Below, one piece after another: positions 49,744 to 58,304 of a stretch of DNA of 64,000 nucleotides. The position numbers and the translations under genes are program-made. Position 1 is the first letter of the stretch, and each line of letters opens with the position of its first letter. Under the pieces are notes generated by a model. The model had not been told where the DNA came from, ran no database searches, and was given only the letters and a program-made list of their open reading frames with translations. Source of the DNA: Pseudomonadota bacterium (GTDB lineage Bacteria > Myxococcota_A > UBA796 > CAJQPC01); the NCBI GenBank assembly GCA_024228935.1, contig JAAESX010000034.1:1-64000 (forward strand), in the 5' to 3' direction.

Positions 49744-50146
49744 CGCGTGCGCGGGCCTGGACGAGCTCCCACTGCTCCGGATCCCAGATCTCGATCCAGT
49801 CCATGAGGCTGATGACGACGCAGCGGCCTTCCAGACTGGCCTGCTCGCGAAGTCGAGGCGGAATGCGGACCCGCCCCTGGCCGTCGACGGATGCGTCTTC
49901 GGCGTCGGCGAGGACGGAGTAGAAATACGCCTGGGCGCCTCGGTCGAAGGGGCTCTTTGCGGCGTACGGCTGCTCGACGTGCTCACGCCAGTAATCACGG
50001 CTGAACGCCTTGATTCCGCCGTCGACACATGTGAGCACCAGCGCATTGATCCCGTTTTCCTTGAGCTTGTGACGCAGCTTTGCGGGCAGGCCGAGACGGC
50101 CTTTCCCATCGAGTGACGTCGTGACCTGGCAGCGTTCTCCGAGCAT
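49709..50146 (-). CDS. mraZ: MraZ transcriptional regulator
   Basis: A 145-residue protein with two AbrB-like repeats. The start MLGERCQVTTSLDGKGRLGLPAKLR and the second repeat SVDGQGRVRIPPRLRE carry the DxxGRxxxP motif typical of MraZ. It is the first gene of the dcw cluster and represses its own promoter in other bacteria by binding direct GTGG-like repeats; similar repeats at a 10-bp period occur upstream here. Confidence 0.95.
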   Translation of the reverse strand: MLGERCQVTTSLDGKGRLGLPAKLRHKLKENGINALVLTCVDGGIKAFSRDYWREHVEQPYAAKSPFDRGAQAYFYSVLADAEDASVDGQGRVRIPPRLREQASLEGRCVVISLMDWIEIWDPEQWELVQARARDAYDAERSSAP

Positions 50147-50209
50147 GAGATGGAGGGCTCCGTTCCCCTTGAGGCACCGAAACGATCCACTTCTCTCCCT
50201 TTCGAGCGA

Positions 50210-50252
50210 AGAATACCCCTCTACGCCCCATCGTCAACCCACTTTTCCCCAC
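50210..50252 (-). promoter_or_regulatory. mraZ promoter with MraZ-box-like repeats
   Basis: On the minus strand TTGACG (50232-50237) and TATTCT (50210-50215) are 16 bp apart. GTGGG at 50248-50252 and at 50238-50242 and a degenerate GATGG at 50228-50232 are spaced at exactly 10 bp, as in MraZ operators (three direct repeats one helical turn apart). The boxes overlap the -35, so binding would repress. Confidence 0.6.
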
Positions 50253-50326
50253 GATCATGAAGTTTCTCCCCCCCTCTCGCCACAAGGCCACACGGGGGCT
50301 AGAGAGGGGGCTCTCGGAGGGACCTC

Positions 50327-50776
50327 GTGTCCAAGGATCTCGTCAAGGTCGTCGCGCGAAACCGCAAAGCACGGCACACGTACGAGTTCATCGACAAGTA
50401 CGAGGCCGGGCTCGTCCTGACGGGGTCCGAGGTCAAGGTCCTCCGAAACGGCAAGGGCAACATCGGCGAGGCGTACGTGCGGCTGCGGGATGAGGAGGCC
50501 TGGCTGATCGGAGCCAACTTCCCGCCGTACCTGGACGCCTCGTACAACAACCACGAGCCAGACCGGCCGCGGAAGCTCCTGCTGAAGAAGAAGGAGCTGA
50601 AGAAGCTCCGCATCGCCGTCCGCGAGAAGGGCCTCACGCTCGTCCCGCTGGAGCTCCGATTCAAGGGCGCCTGGTGCAAGCTCGAGTTCGCACTGGCCCG
50701 CGGTCGCAAGAGCCATGACAAGAGGCAAGCCCTTCGGAAGAAGGAGCATCGCCGGGACCTCGACAGGAAGCGCTGA
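50327..50776 (+). CDS. smpB: SsrA-binding protein
   Basis: A 149-residue protein. The GTG start follows GGAGGG at 5-6 nt. NRKARHTYEFIDKYEAGLVLTGSEVK and GEAYVRLRDEEAWLIGANF are the conserved OB-fold core that binds tmRNA. The C-terminal basic tail (KSHDKRQALRKKEHRRDLDRK) enters the decoding centre. It works with tmRNA to rescue stalled ribosomes; the ssrA gene itself is not in the window. Divergent from mraZ. Confidence 0.96.
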   Translation: MSKDLVKVVARNRKARHTYEFIDKYEAGLVLTGSEVKVLRNGKGNIGEAYVRLRDEEAWLIGANFPPYLDASYNNHEPDRPRKLLLKKKELKKLRIAVREKGLTLVPLELRFKGAWCKLEFALARGRKSHDKRQALRKKEHRRDLDRKR

Positions 50777-50807
50777 GGTCGGATAGTCGGGCGGTCGGAG
50801 GTACCGC

Positions 50808-52145
50808 GTGCAGAAGCTGTCCAGTGGACTCATCACGCTCGCTGTCGTCGCCGGGATCGCCTCGCTCGTCCTCTACGACGACACCGCCACCCGTCTGGTG
50901 GCCTTGCTCGCCGGCGTCGGCGCGATGTGGCTCCTCGCCGGCGGCGCCCTCGCCAGGGACCCACTGCTTGGGACCGCCACGGCCGGCGGCCTCGGCGTCG
51001 TCGTCTCCGGATACCTGACGCAGCAGCACAATGATCCCGGCAGCGCCGTCTGCAACGCCGGCGAGGTCTTCAACTGCGAGGTCGTGAACACCTCGCAGTT
51101 CTCCGAGATCGCAGGCGTCCCGATCGCCCTGCTCGGCCTGGCGTTCTACGGCGCCATCACCGTCGTCAGCATCATGGGCTGGCTCGCACGGGACAGCTTC
51201 GCCAAGGCTCCGGTGCTCGTCGGGTTCAGCGGAATCCTGGGCAGCCTGGTGGCCATCGTCCTGATGTACCTGAGCGGCGCCGAGTTGGGTGCCTGGTGCC
51301 TCTTCTGCATCGCGACGTACGGCTTCTCCTTCCTCATCGCGGGCGGCGGCATCCTGGCCAGCAAGGAGATCGGCTTCGCCCCGAACATCGTCGGAGCGCT
51401 GACCGGAGCGGCCGACAAGTCCGTCCTGGCCGCTGCACTCAGCTACCTGGCGGTCTTCGGCATCGGCTTCGTGACGTGCTCGCCGACCGGACCGATCGAG
51501 CCCGCCGAGCTGAACAGCGACTCGCTGCTCCCGCTCTTCTCCAAAGTCACTGGCGAGATCGTCATCCGCGGCAACGAGCCCGTGTACGGCGACCCCGACG
51601 CGCCCTACACGCTGGTCGAGTGGGCCGACTACGAGTGCCCGTACTGCGGTCAGGTGAGCCCCCAGCTCAAGCAGCTGGTCGAGCTCCACCCCGAAGTGAA
51701 GGTCATCTTCAAGAACTACCCGCTCTCGGCCGAGTGCAACCCACACGTCCCCGCGGCGATGCACGAGAACGCGTGTGAGGCCGCCGTCGCGGGCGTCTGC
51801 GCGGGACGGCAGCGGGCCTTCTGGGACCTGAACCGCCAGATGTTCCAGAACCAGAAGTACCTGGCGCCGGCAGACCTCGCGTTCATGGCGGGAGACCTGG
51901 GCCTGGACAAGGCCGCGTTCCAGGACTGCATGGCCGACCCCTCGGCCGCCGAGTACGTCCAGTCGGACATCGCGGACGGCAAGAAGGCCCTCGTGAACTC
52001 GACGCCATCGCTCTACCTCAAGGGACTCCACCCCACCGAAGAGTGGATCCACATGGAGATGGCCGTCGAGGGCGCCAACCTGCTCCTGCTGGCCCACAAG
52101 GACGGCATCGTCCTGCCGCCCGCTCCCCCTCCTTCGGAGGACTGA
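50808..52145 (+). CDS. VKOR-DsbA fusion for periplasmic disulfide formation
   Basis: A 445-residue membrane protein. The N-terminal half has about five helices and the VKOR cysteines: loop pair C82 and C90 (CNAGEVFNC) and the quinone-side pair C164-x-x-C167 (WCLFC). The C-terminal half is a thioredoxin-fold DsbA-like domain with C277-PY-C280 and a cis-Pro segment (NSTPSLYL). Such fusions oxidise secreted proteins and are regenerated by quinone, replacing DsbB. The many Cys-containing exported proteins in the window are plausible substrates. A GTG start is used. The stop overlaps prmA (TGATG). Confidence 0.92.
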   Translation: MQKLSSGLITLAVVAGIASLVLYDDTATRLVALLAGVGAMWLLAGGALARDPLLGTATAGGLGVVVSGYLTQQHNDPGSAVCNAGEVFNCEVVNTSQFSEIAGVPIALLGLAFYGAITVVSIMGWLARDSFAKAPVLVGFSGILGSLVAIVLMYLSGAELGAWCLFCIATYGFSFLIAGGGILASKEIGFAPNIVGALTGAADKSVLAAALSYLAVFGIGFVTCSPTGPIEPAELNSDSLLPLFSKVTGEIVIRGNEPVYGDPDAPYTLVEWADYECPYCGQVSPQLKQLVELHPEVKVIFKNYPLSAECNPHVPAAMHENACEAAVAGVCAGRQRAFWDLNRQMFQNQKYLAPADLAFMAGDLGLDKAAFQDCMADPSAAEYVQSDIADGKKALVNSTPSLYLKGLHPTEEWIHMEMAVEGANLLLLAHKDGIVLPPAPPPSED

Positions 52146-52993
52146 TGGCCCGCTGGGTCGAGCTCCGCGCGGTCGTCGCCCGAACGCGGTTCGATGCGCT
52201 GTCGCAGATCGCGTTCGCCGCTGGAGCGACCGGCACCGAGGAGGCCCCAGCCCCCGGAGCCCGCCCTGTCTACCGGCAGCCCTGGGACACCGAGGCTCCC
52301 CCGCTGCCCCTCCGCGTGACCCTGAAGGCCTGGTTCAGCGAGGACGAGGCCGACGCGGGTCGCACCGCGCTGGAAGGCGCCGGCGCCGAGATCGAGGCGG
52401 TCGTCGTCGACGACGAGGACTGGGCCGAGTCGTGGAAGGCGTTCCACAAGCGCATCGAGGTCAGCCCTCGACTCCGCGTCTCACCGCCGTGGGAGGCCGT
52501 CCCCGGTGACCTGGTCATCCCACCAGGCAACGCGTTCGGCACCGGCGGCCACCCCACCACGCTGGCATGCCTCGGCGCCATCGATCGGCTCGCCGGCGAG
52601 TGCACGAGCGTGCTCGACGTCGGCTGTGGCTCGGGAGTCCTGGCTCTCGCCGCAGCGCAGCGCGGTCTCAAGGCGACGGGCATCGACATCGACCCGGACG
52701 CGGTCACGAGCTCCCGCAGCAACGCCGCGTTGAACACGCTGTCGGCCGAGTTCTCGACGCTCCCCCTCCAGCGGGTGTCGGGGACCTACGACCTGGTCGT
52801 CGCCAACGTCTTCGCCGAGGTCCTCACGATGCTGGCACCCGACCTCCTTCGGGTCACGAGCCGACACCTGGTCCTCGCCGGCATCCTGGCCGAGCGGTCA
52901 GGCCCGGTCCTCGACGCGTTGTCCCCTCCCCTCGCCATCCGCGAGGAGATCCGGGAAGGCGACTGGCTGCACCTGCACCTCGAGCGCCTGTGA
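52145..52993 (+). CDS. prmA: Ribosomal protein L11 methyltransferase
   Basis: A 282-residue SAM enzyme that methylates L11. The N-terminal substrate-recognition domain (about 1-100) is followed by PGNAFGTGGHPTTLACL and VLDVGCGSGVLALAAAQRG, both diagnostic, with VVANVFAEVL near the active site. It begins within the stop of the VKOR-DsbA gene and ends overlapping rsmE as GTGA, so the three are coupled. Length is normal. Confidence 0.93.
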   Translation: MARWVELRAVVARTRFDALSQIAFAAGATGTEEAPAPGARPVYRQPWDTEAPPLPLRVTLKAWFSEDEADAGRTALEGAGAEIEAVVVDDEDWAESWKAFHKRIEVSPRLRVSPPWEAVPGDLVIPPGNAFGTGGHPTTLACLGAIDRLAGECTSVLDVGCGSGVLALAAAQRGLKATGIDIDPDAVTSSRSNAALNTLSAEFSTLPLQRVSGTYDLVVANVFAEVLTMLAPDLLRVTSRHLVLAGILAERSGPVLDALSPPLAIREEIREGDWLHLHLERL

Positions 52994-53661
52994 GCCGGCG
53001 GTTCCTGGCGCCTCGCCTCGGGTCGCTCGGAGACCACATCGCCCTCGACGCGGCGACCAGCCACCACGTCCTGACCGTCTGCCTGACCCCACGCGGCACC
53101 CCCGTTCGACTCTTCTTCGCGGGCCAGGAGTGCGACGGCGTGCTCGTCGATGGCGCCGATGGGGTCGCGGTCGTCGAGGTCACCAGCGCCCCCCGCCTCG
53201 TGCCGACTGGGGGCGAGCGCATGCTGCTCATCGGCCTCCCGAAGAAGCCCGCCTGGGAGCGAATCCTGCGCATGGGGACCGAGCTGGGCGTCACTCGATT
53301 CGCCCCGTTCCACGCCCGCCACAGCATCGCGAAGGGGGACAAGCTCGAGCGCTGGGCGCGGATCTGCGAGGAGGCCGCTCGTCAATGCGAGCGGGCCAAC
53401 GTCCCCCGCATCGAGGCTCCCCGGCCCCTGGCCTCGTGGCTGGCCGAGGACCTGCCCGAGACGAGACTCGTCTGTTCTCCCCGAGCGACCGAGCCGCTCG
53501 GTCCGACCGGCGACGCCGTTCTGCTCGTCGGCCCCGAGGGCGGCCTGCACGACGACGAGGTCGCCCTGGCCATCGAGCACGGGTTCCACACGGTCAGCCT
53601 GGGCTCGACCGTCCTGCGAGCAGACACCGCGGTCGTCGCGGCGCTGGCTCGGCTCAGTTGA
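52990..53661 (+). CDS. rsmE: 16S rRNA (uridine-1498-N3)-methyltransferase
   Basis: A 223-residue SPOUT methyltransferase. The GTG overlaps the prmA stop. An N-terminal PUA-like part (RRFLAPRLGSLGDHIALD) precedes the SPOUT core with KKPAWERILRMGTELGV, ARQCERANVPRI, LLVGPEGGLHDDE and SLGSTVLRADTA, the knot that binds SAM. It follows prmA in many bacteria. Its 3' end overlaps the convergent TadE-like gene by 8 bp. Confidence 0.93.
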   Translation: MSRRFLAPRLGSLGDHIALDAATSHHVLTVCLTPRGTPVRLFFAGQECDGVLVDGADGVAVVEVTSAPRLVPTGGERMLLIGLPKKPAWERILRMGTELGVTRFAPFHARHSIAKGDKLERWARICEEAARQCERANVPRIEAPRPLASWLAEDLPETRLVCSPRATEPLGPTGDAVLLVGPEGGLHDDEVALAIEHGFHTVSLGSTVLRADTAVVAALARLS

Positions 53662-54016
53662 CCATCTCCATCGTGACCGAGATGTCGTCCGGTCCGATGA
53701 GGTCGTCGCGGGTCGTGTCCCAGGCGCGACCGGAGAACTCGATGCTCGCACCCGGCTCGGCCTTCTCGTACTGACGCTGGTCCGGGTTGAACGGCGAGCT
53801 CGACGACTCGGCGTAGTTCGCCCGCGGGCCATCCAGGTAGGCGGTGCTGTGGAAGAGCATCTCTCGGGCGCGGATGTGGGCGTTCGCGCTCGACCACGTC
53901 ACCGTGAACAGGTGGAACAACGAGACGAGGACGACGGCGATCCCGAACGCCATCATCATGGTCTCCACCGCGGACTGGCCGCGGCGAGACCGCCTAGTGA
54001 CGGAACTTCGACGCAT
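53654..54016 (-). CDS. TadE-like pilus-assembly protein (copy 2)
   Basis: A 120-residue protein starting MRRSSVTRRSRRGQSAVETM. The basic stretch then GQSAVE and a hydrophobic helix (AFGIAVVLVSLFHLF) is the pseudopilin-like N-terminus of TadE/TadF proteins. The short exported remainder has no known motif. The start overlaps the TadG-like stop by 23 bp, so the trio is one unit. No tadA, tadB, tadC or flp gene is in the window. Confidence 0.78.
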   Translation of the reverse strand: MRRSSVTRRSRRGQSAVETMMMAFGIAVVLVSLFHLFTVTWSSANAHIRAREMLFHSTAYLDGPRANYAESSSSPFNPDQRQYEKAEPGASIEFSGRAWDTTRDDLIGPDDISVTMEMVN

Positions 54017-55109
54017 CGTAGCTCCAGTCCGAGGTTCCAGACGCGAACGCGTCCCGGGGGTTCGTGCTCGCGACCTCGCCGCCCGCGGTCGAGCTGCTCT
54101 GCCACTCGCCCATTCCGGCCAGACGCGCCCGGTACTCGTCGACCATCGCCAGCTTCGCGAAGCGGACACCGTCGCCGGTCCAGTACGGGCCGAGCGGGTC
54201 GGTGTTCCCCGTGCGCTGGGCCTCGGAGGCCTTGGTGGGACCGATCGAGCCGCCGAACGGCTTGGCGACGCCGATGGCCTCCATCTTGTCGCTGCCACCG
54301 GTCGTGCTGGCGCCGAAGTAGCCGCCGTCGCCGCCGCCGCTGCTGTACGCGATGTCCACGTAGGCGGTCCGCATCGTGCCCTGGGCGCTGGACATGACCC
54401 AGATGTCGGGCTCGGCGTCTTCCTTGTAGTACCAGGTGCGCAGCGTGTGGGTCTTCGCCGACGGCACGACGCCCGAGGGGATGCAGCCGATGGCCGTCCG
54501 GCACAGCAACAGCACCGGGTAGTTGAACTTCGTGTCGGTCACACGCTTGATGTTCGCTATGGCCGGCTCGGGGAAGTACCCGTTCAGCAGCGTGCCATCG
54601 ACGCGGTAGTCGAGCCGCCCGCTGTAGGTCGCCGACGCGTACACGTTCTCGTGCATGTGCGAGCCCGCGTCCCCCAGCCCGCTGACGTTGGCGTTCATCG
54701 TGTTCACGCCGGTGATGAGCGCCGGAGCGACCGACTGACGGTAGTGGGCGGCGTTCACGAAGTCCTGCGCCAGGAACTCGATCTGGGCCTCGCACGCGTC
54801 GATGTACAGCTCGGCCAGGTTCGACTGGGCCTTGCAGTCACACTGGTTCGGCCAGGGCTGGGCGGTCAGCGCGTCCCGACACTCCTCGACCTTGTCCACG
54901 ATGTCCTGGTTCAGGAGCACCAGCTTGTTCAGCTGCTGGGCCTCGCGGTAGGCCGCGGCGTAGGCCCCCGCATCGGCCGCGTTCTGCATCCGGATCTTGT
55001 CGTTGACGAGGATGCCCATGTTCGTCGCCAGCGCCACGAAGATGACGAGGCAGAACAGGCAGAGCGCGATGAAGACAGCCGCCTGGCCTCCTCGGCGACG
55101 CACCCTCAC
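53994..55109 (-). CDS. TadG-like protein
   Basis: A 371-residue protein; the GTG overlaps the TadE-like stop as GTGA. The N-terminus RVRRRGGQAAVFIALCL, one hydrophobic helix, then NDKIRMQNAADAGAYAAA match the TadG/TadE-like N-terminal family, in which the helix is the sole anchor. The exported body (about 300 residues) contains paired cysteines (CDCKAQ) but no von Willebrand A motif that I could see. It is likely a minor component of a Flp/Tad-type pilus or a secretion apparatus. Confidence 0.78.
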   Translation of the reverse strand: MRVRRRGGQAAVFIALCLFCLVIFVALATNMGILVNDKIRMQNAADAGAYAAAYREAQQLNKLVLLNQDIVDKVEECRDALTAQPWPNQCDCKAQSNLAELYIDACEAQIEFLAQDFVNAAHYRQSVAPALITGVNTMNANVSGLGDAGSHMHENVYASATYSGRLDYRVDGTLLNGYFPEPAIANIKRVTDTKFNYPVLLLCRTAIGCIPSGVVPSAKTHTLRTWYYKEDAEPDIWVMSSAQGTMRTAYVDIAYSSGGGDGGYFGASTTGGSDKMEAIGVAKPFGGSIGPTKASEAQRTGNTDPLGPYWTGDGVRFAKLAMVDEYRARLAGMGEWQSSSTAGGEVASTNPRDAFASGTSDWSYDASKFRH

Positions 55110-55552
55110 TGACACTCCAGCGCGTTGTCGGCGTAACGATAGGCGCGCGAGGTGGCGCCGCCCCGAGCCAGTGCGGCGGAACTCTCGTACTCGCACTCCT
55201 CGGGCCCGAGCGTCACGGACAGATCGACCGTCATGTCCCCCATCACCTGCTTGAAGCCTGGGGTCTGCGCCTCCCAGAGGAACTTCGAAGAGACCGTGCC
55301 GTTCTGGTCGTCGAAGTCCATCTCGACGTCGCCATCCCGGTAGTCGACCATGCGACCGGTCAGCAGATCGCTCGCCACCGCCTCGGCGTCGTCACTGACG
55401 AGCTGGGCTCGGGCTGCCGAGAACGTGGCGTAGTTCACGTAGTGGATCGCGCCCAGGTAGTAGCTGTACTCCACGACAGCGAACAAGAGCGCCAGGATGA
55501 GCGGAATCATCATGACGAACTCGGTGCTGCTCTGGCCTTGGCGACGACGCAC
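55106..55552 (-). CDS. TadE-like pilus-assembly protein (copy 1)
   Basis: A 148-residue protein. I chose the GTG at 55552 because TadE proteins start directly before the basic VRRRQGQSSTEFVMMIP segment. A longer frame begins at 55621. It has one membrane helix (about 12-34) with Glu at the position of the pseudopilin Glu+5, and an extracytoplasmic domain with two late cysteines. It is coupled by overlap to the TadG-like gene and lies downstream of the MopE-type surface protein gene. Confidence 0.8.
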   Translation of the reverse strand: MRRRQGQSSTEFVMMIPLILALLFAVVEYSYYLGAIHYVNYATFSAARAQLVSDDAEAVASDLLTGRMVDYRDGDVEMDFDDQNGTVSSKFLWEAQTPGFKQVMGDMTVDLSVTLGPEECEYESSAALARGGATSRAYRYADNALECQ

Positions 55553-55690
55553 GGGACTCCCGGACCGGCACTCTACCAACAAGCAAGAACCGCGCCGAGC
55601 AAGCCCGACGCGGTCCTTCACGATTTCAACCTGTTGGCCCTCCGGGACTGCGACGTTGTCGCCGCAGTGCGACCCGGGAACCCGAGGCGT

Positions 55691-58186
55691 CTAGTCCTCT
55701 TCGCGGCGCCGGCGAGCGACCATGCCAGCGGCCAGCACCATCGCGCCGAAGCCGGCGAAGCCACCACCGGTCATGCAGCCTTCCTTCGGGATGGTCACGA
55801 CCTCGATGTACTTCTGGTACAGCGTGTCCTCGGGGTAGACCTCGACCTCGTCGAAGTCCCAGACCTGGTTGCCGTCGGTGTCGGTCGCGATGACGTACAC
55901 TTGGCAGAGCGCGCCGACATCGTTCGCGAGGGTCGGCGGGGCCGTCCAGCTCACCGATGCGGCGTTCTGGTTGTCGAACCCACCGCAGACACCGCCGTTG
56001 CTCACCTCGTCGTGCGTCCAGAGGTACGTGACGTCCTGGCCATCGGCCTCGAACACCTCGACACTCATCTGGATGGTCTCGGAGACCTCGCAGCCCGACT
56101 GGCCCATGTTGATTCCGCCGATGATCATCGGGTCGGAGTTCACTTCCAGGCAGGCGTCGTCGACCAGGCCGTTGCAGTCGTTGTCGACGTCGTCGCAGAG
56201 CTCGATGGCGCCAGGGTTGATCTCGGCCTCGAGGTCGTTGCAGTCGAGGTTCACCTCGGCGTAGCCATCGCCGTCGTCGTCGTACAGCGTGGTCTGCTCG
56301 TCGATGATGCCGTCGCAGTCGTTGTCACGGCGATCAGCCGCCTCAGGAGCACCCGGGTAGGTGTTCAGGTCGGCGTCGTCGCAGTCGCCCTGCTCTTCGG
56401 TGAACGCGTCGCCGTCGTCGTCGGAGCCGGTGGTGCCCTCGTCGATGTCGCCGTCGCAGTCGTTGTCCTCACCGTCGGAGATCTCCGCGGCCTTCGGGTA
56501 CGTGTTGATGTTCCCGTCGTCGCAGTCGAAGACGTCGCCGGTGTCGTACTGGACCTCGCCGTAGCCGTCGCCGTCGTCGTCGTGCTCATCGGCCGAGGTC
56601 ATCAGGATGACCGGGATGGACGCGAAGCTCGAGCTGGCCGAGCCGTCGATGACCTCGACGAGGAAGGTGTCGATTCCCGGGTCGAGGTACTCGAGCGGCA
56701 CGTCGACGAGCACGTGGCCGGAGTCGTCGTCCGCCGAACAGGTCGTGATGGTCGCGCCGAGCTGCACCATGCTCTTCACGCGGCAGCTGAGCGAGGTCGC
56801 CGGCTGGTTCACGTCGAAGATGTTCAGCTCCATCGAGATGTCGTCGGTCGTCGCGTGGACGTAGCCGGCATCGGGAGAGCGAATCACGACGCTCGGGGGC
56901 TCGTTCTCGGGGTCCTTGCCCGAGTTGCCCTGCACGTTGACCGAGATGTCCGGGTAGTCCCCGTCGTCGCTCAGCACGGTGACCGTGCAATAGGACGCGC
57001 TCGTGTCAGTGGGCGTGTAGGTGATCTCCAGGAACGTCTGGGTCCCAGCGGACAACACCTTGGGATCTCCACCGTCCTCGGCGTAGGACCAGGTGATGGA
57101 GAAGTCCTCGTCGCAGGCGTCGTCGACCTGCGGCGGGTAGAGCTCGAGGTCGCCGTCACCGGCATTCGCCACCTCGAGGTACTTGACCTCGTCGAGGCCG
57201 GACCAGACGTGACCGAAGTCGAGCGTCCGCGGCTTCACGATGGCTCGGCCCTCGCCCTTCTCGGCCTCTCCGTCGAGGAACACGATGGCGCGCTTCTCGT
57301 CGAGGTCCGCGTAGTACTCGGGCTCGCCGTCCTCGACGACCTGGGTCCAGGTGTCGACGATGATCGAGCCGCGGATCTCACCGACGTTGATCGGCGTGAA
57401 GGTGACGTCGACCGGGATCTTGCAGCCGCCGTCCAGCGTGAAGAGGACCTGGTCGTCCGCGGTGGTCGGGTCGTCGGTGTCGACCGGCTCGTTGGTGTCG
57501 GTGGGGTCGCTGTCGCCCGAGTCGCCCGTGGAGCCGCCCTGGTTGCCGAGCAGACCGACGATCGCGACGCCGCCGTCGGTCGGGTCGTTGGTCACCAGGA
57601 TGAGCGTCGCCGTGTCCCCGGTGTCCACCGTCGGGCTGTAGCTGACGTAGACCTCGGTGCTCTCGTCCGTGAGCAGCTCGACGCCGGCCAGGGTTCCGAG
57701 GATGGCGAACGGCGAGTCACCGGGGGTGACCGACGCCGTCGTGACGATCAGCGGGTCGTTGCCCGTGTTCGTCATGTTGAAGCTGAGCACCGCGTTGCTT
57801 CCGGCGGTGACGGCCCCGAAGTCCAGCTCGCTGGTCTCGAGAACCAGAGCGGGGGGCGGCGAGGCGTCCTTGGCCTCGGCGGCGGCCTCACCGGTGTCCT
57901 CGAGCTCGGGACAAGTGATGTTCGCCTCGTCGTAGGACAGGTCGAAGTCCTCGTCCCGACCGAGCCCCTCGGCGACCGAGCTGACGCCCATCGTGAGGTC
58001 GCCGGTGTTCTGGATCGTGAACTGCCGGGTCTCCGTCTCGCCGTGCGCGACGAGTCCGAACTCGACCCTGTCCGAGCTGATCACCATCTCAGGGTAGTCG
58101 TGCTCGATGTACTCCTGCGTCTCCTTCTCGCACCCGAGGAGGGCGATGGGGAGGACGCCTAGCGGGATCAGGGATCGCAGCTTCAT
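55691..58186 (-). CDS. Lipoprotein with choice-of-anchor repeats, MopE motifs and MYXO-CTERM-like tail
   Basis: An 831-residue surface protein. The N-terminus MKLRSLIPLGVLPIALLGC is a canonical lipoprotein signal. It carries several choice-of-anchor-D-like beta domains (VEFGLVAHGETETRQFTIQNTGD and similar) with an Asp/Thr linker, and three MopE-type metal motifs (DDDGDG, then DCDD, then DNDCDG-IDE) at about 540-680. The C-terminus is EGCMTGGG, a hydrophobic helix and ARRRREED. Both ends therefore carry sorting signals, an unusual combination. It is probably an outer-surface calcium- or copper-binding protein. Confidence 0.88.
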   Translation of the reverse strand: MKLRSLIPLGVLPIALLGCEKETQEYIEHDYPEMVISSDRVEFGLVAHGETETRQFTIQNTGDLTMGVSSVAEGLGRDEDFDLSYDEANITCPELEDTGEAAAEAKDASPPPALVLETSELDFGAVTAGSNAVLSFNMTNTGNDPLIVTTASVTPGDSPFAILGTLAGVELLTDESTEVYVSYSPTVDTGDTATLILVTNDPTDGGVAIVGLLGNQGGSTGDSGDSDPTDTNEPVDTDDPTTADDQVLFTLDGGCKIPVDVTFTPINVGEIRGSIIVDTWTQVVEDGEPEYYADLDEKRAIVFLDGEAEKGEGRAIVKPRTLDFGHVWSGLDEVKYLEVANAGDGDLELYPPQVDDACDEDFSITWSYAEDGGDPKVLSAGTQTFLEITYTPTDTSASYCTVTVLSDDGDYPDISVNVQGNSGKDPENEPPSVVIRSPDAGYVHATTDDISMELNIFDVNQPATSLSCRVKSMVQLGATITTCSADDDSGHVLVDVPLEYLDPGIDTFLVEVIDGSASSSFASIPVILMTSADEHDDDGDGYGEVQYDTGDVFDCDDGNINTYPKAAEISDGEDNDCDGDIDEGTTGSDDDGDAFTEEQGDCDDADLNTYPGAPEAADRRDNDCDGIIDEQTTLYDDDGDGYAEVNLDCNDLEAEINPGAIELCDDVDNDCNGLVDDACLEVNSDPMIIGGINMGQSGCEVSETIQMSVEVFEADGQDVTYLWTHDEVSNGGVCGGFDNQNAASVSWTAPPTLANDVGALCQVYVIATDTDGNQVWDFDEVEVYPEDTLYQKYIEVVTIPKEGCMTGGGFAGFGAMVLAAGMVARRRREED

Positions 58187-58258
58187 GGGGACTCCTGGCT
58201 GTTCCGGGTGTGCTGGTCTCGGCGCGCACGGATGGCGCGTCGGGTTGGAACAGCCGGG

Positions 58259-58303
58259 AGCATAGCCCAGCGATCTAGCCTTTGCAGGCCGTTGACAGCC
58301 CTC
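58259..58303 (-). promoter_or_regulatory. Possible promoter region of the MopE-type gene
   Basis: A TATGCT box (58259-58264) and, 27 bp upstream, the 12-mer GAGGGCTGTCAA (58292-58303) lie on the minus strand. The same 12-mer and -10 box occur before the orphan lipoprotein gene, where they are 7 bp apart (12-mer at 23330-23341, box at 23317-23322). The difference of 20 bp equals two helical turns. Confidence 0.35.
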
Positions 58304-58304
58304 C

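Noticed and set aside
55442..58162. 906-residue plus-strand frame antisense to the MopE-type gene
   Set aside because: No domain or ribosome site; its Asp/Val/Arg repeats mirror the choice-of-anchor and MopE repeats on the minus strand.
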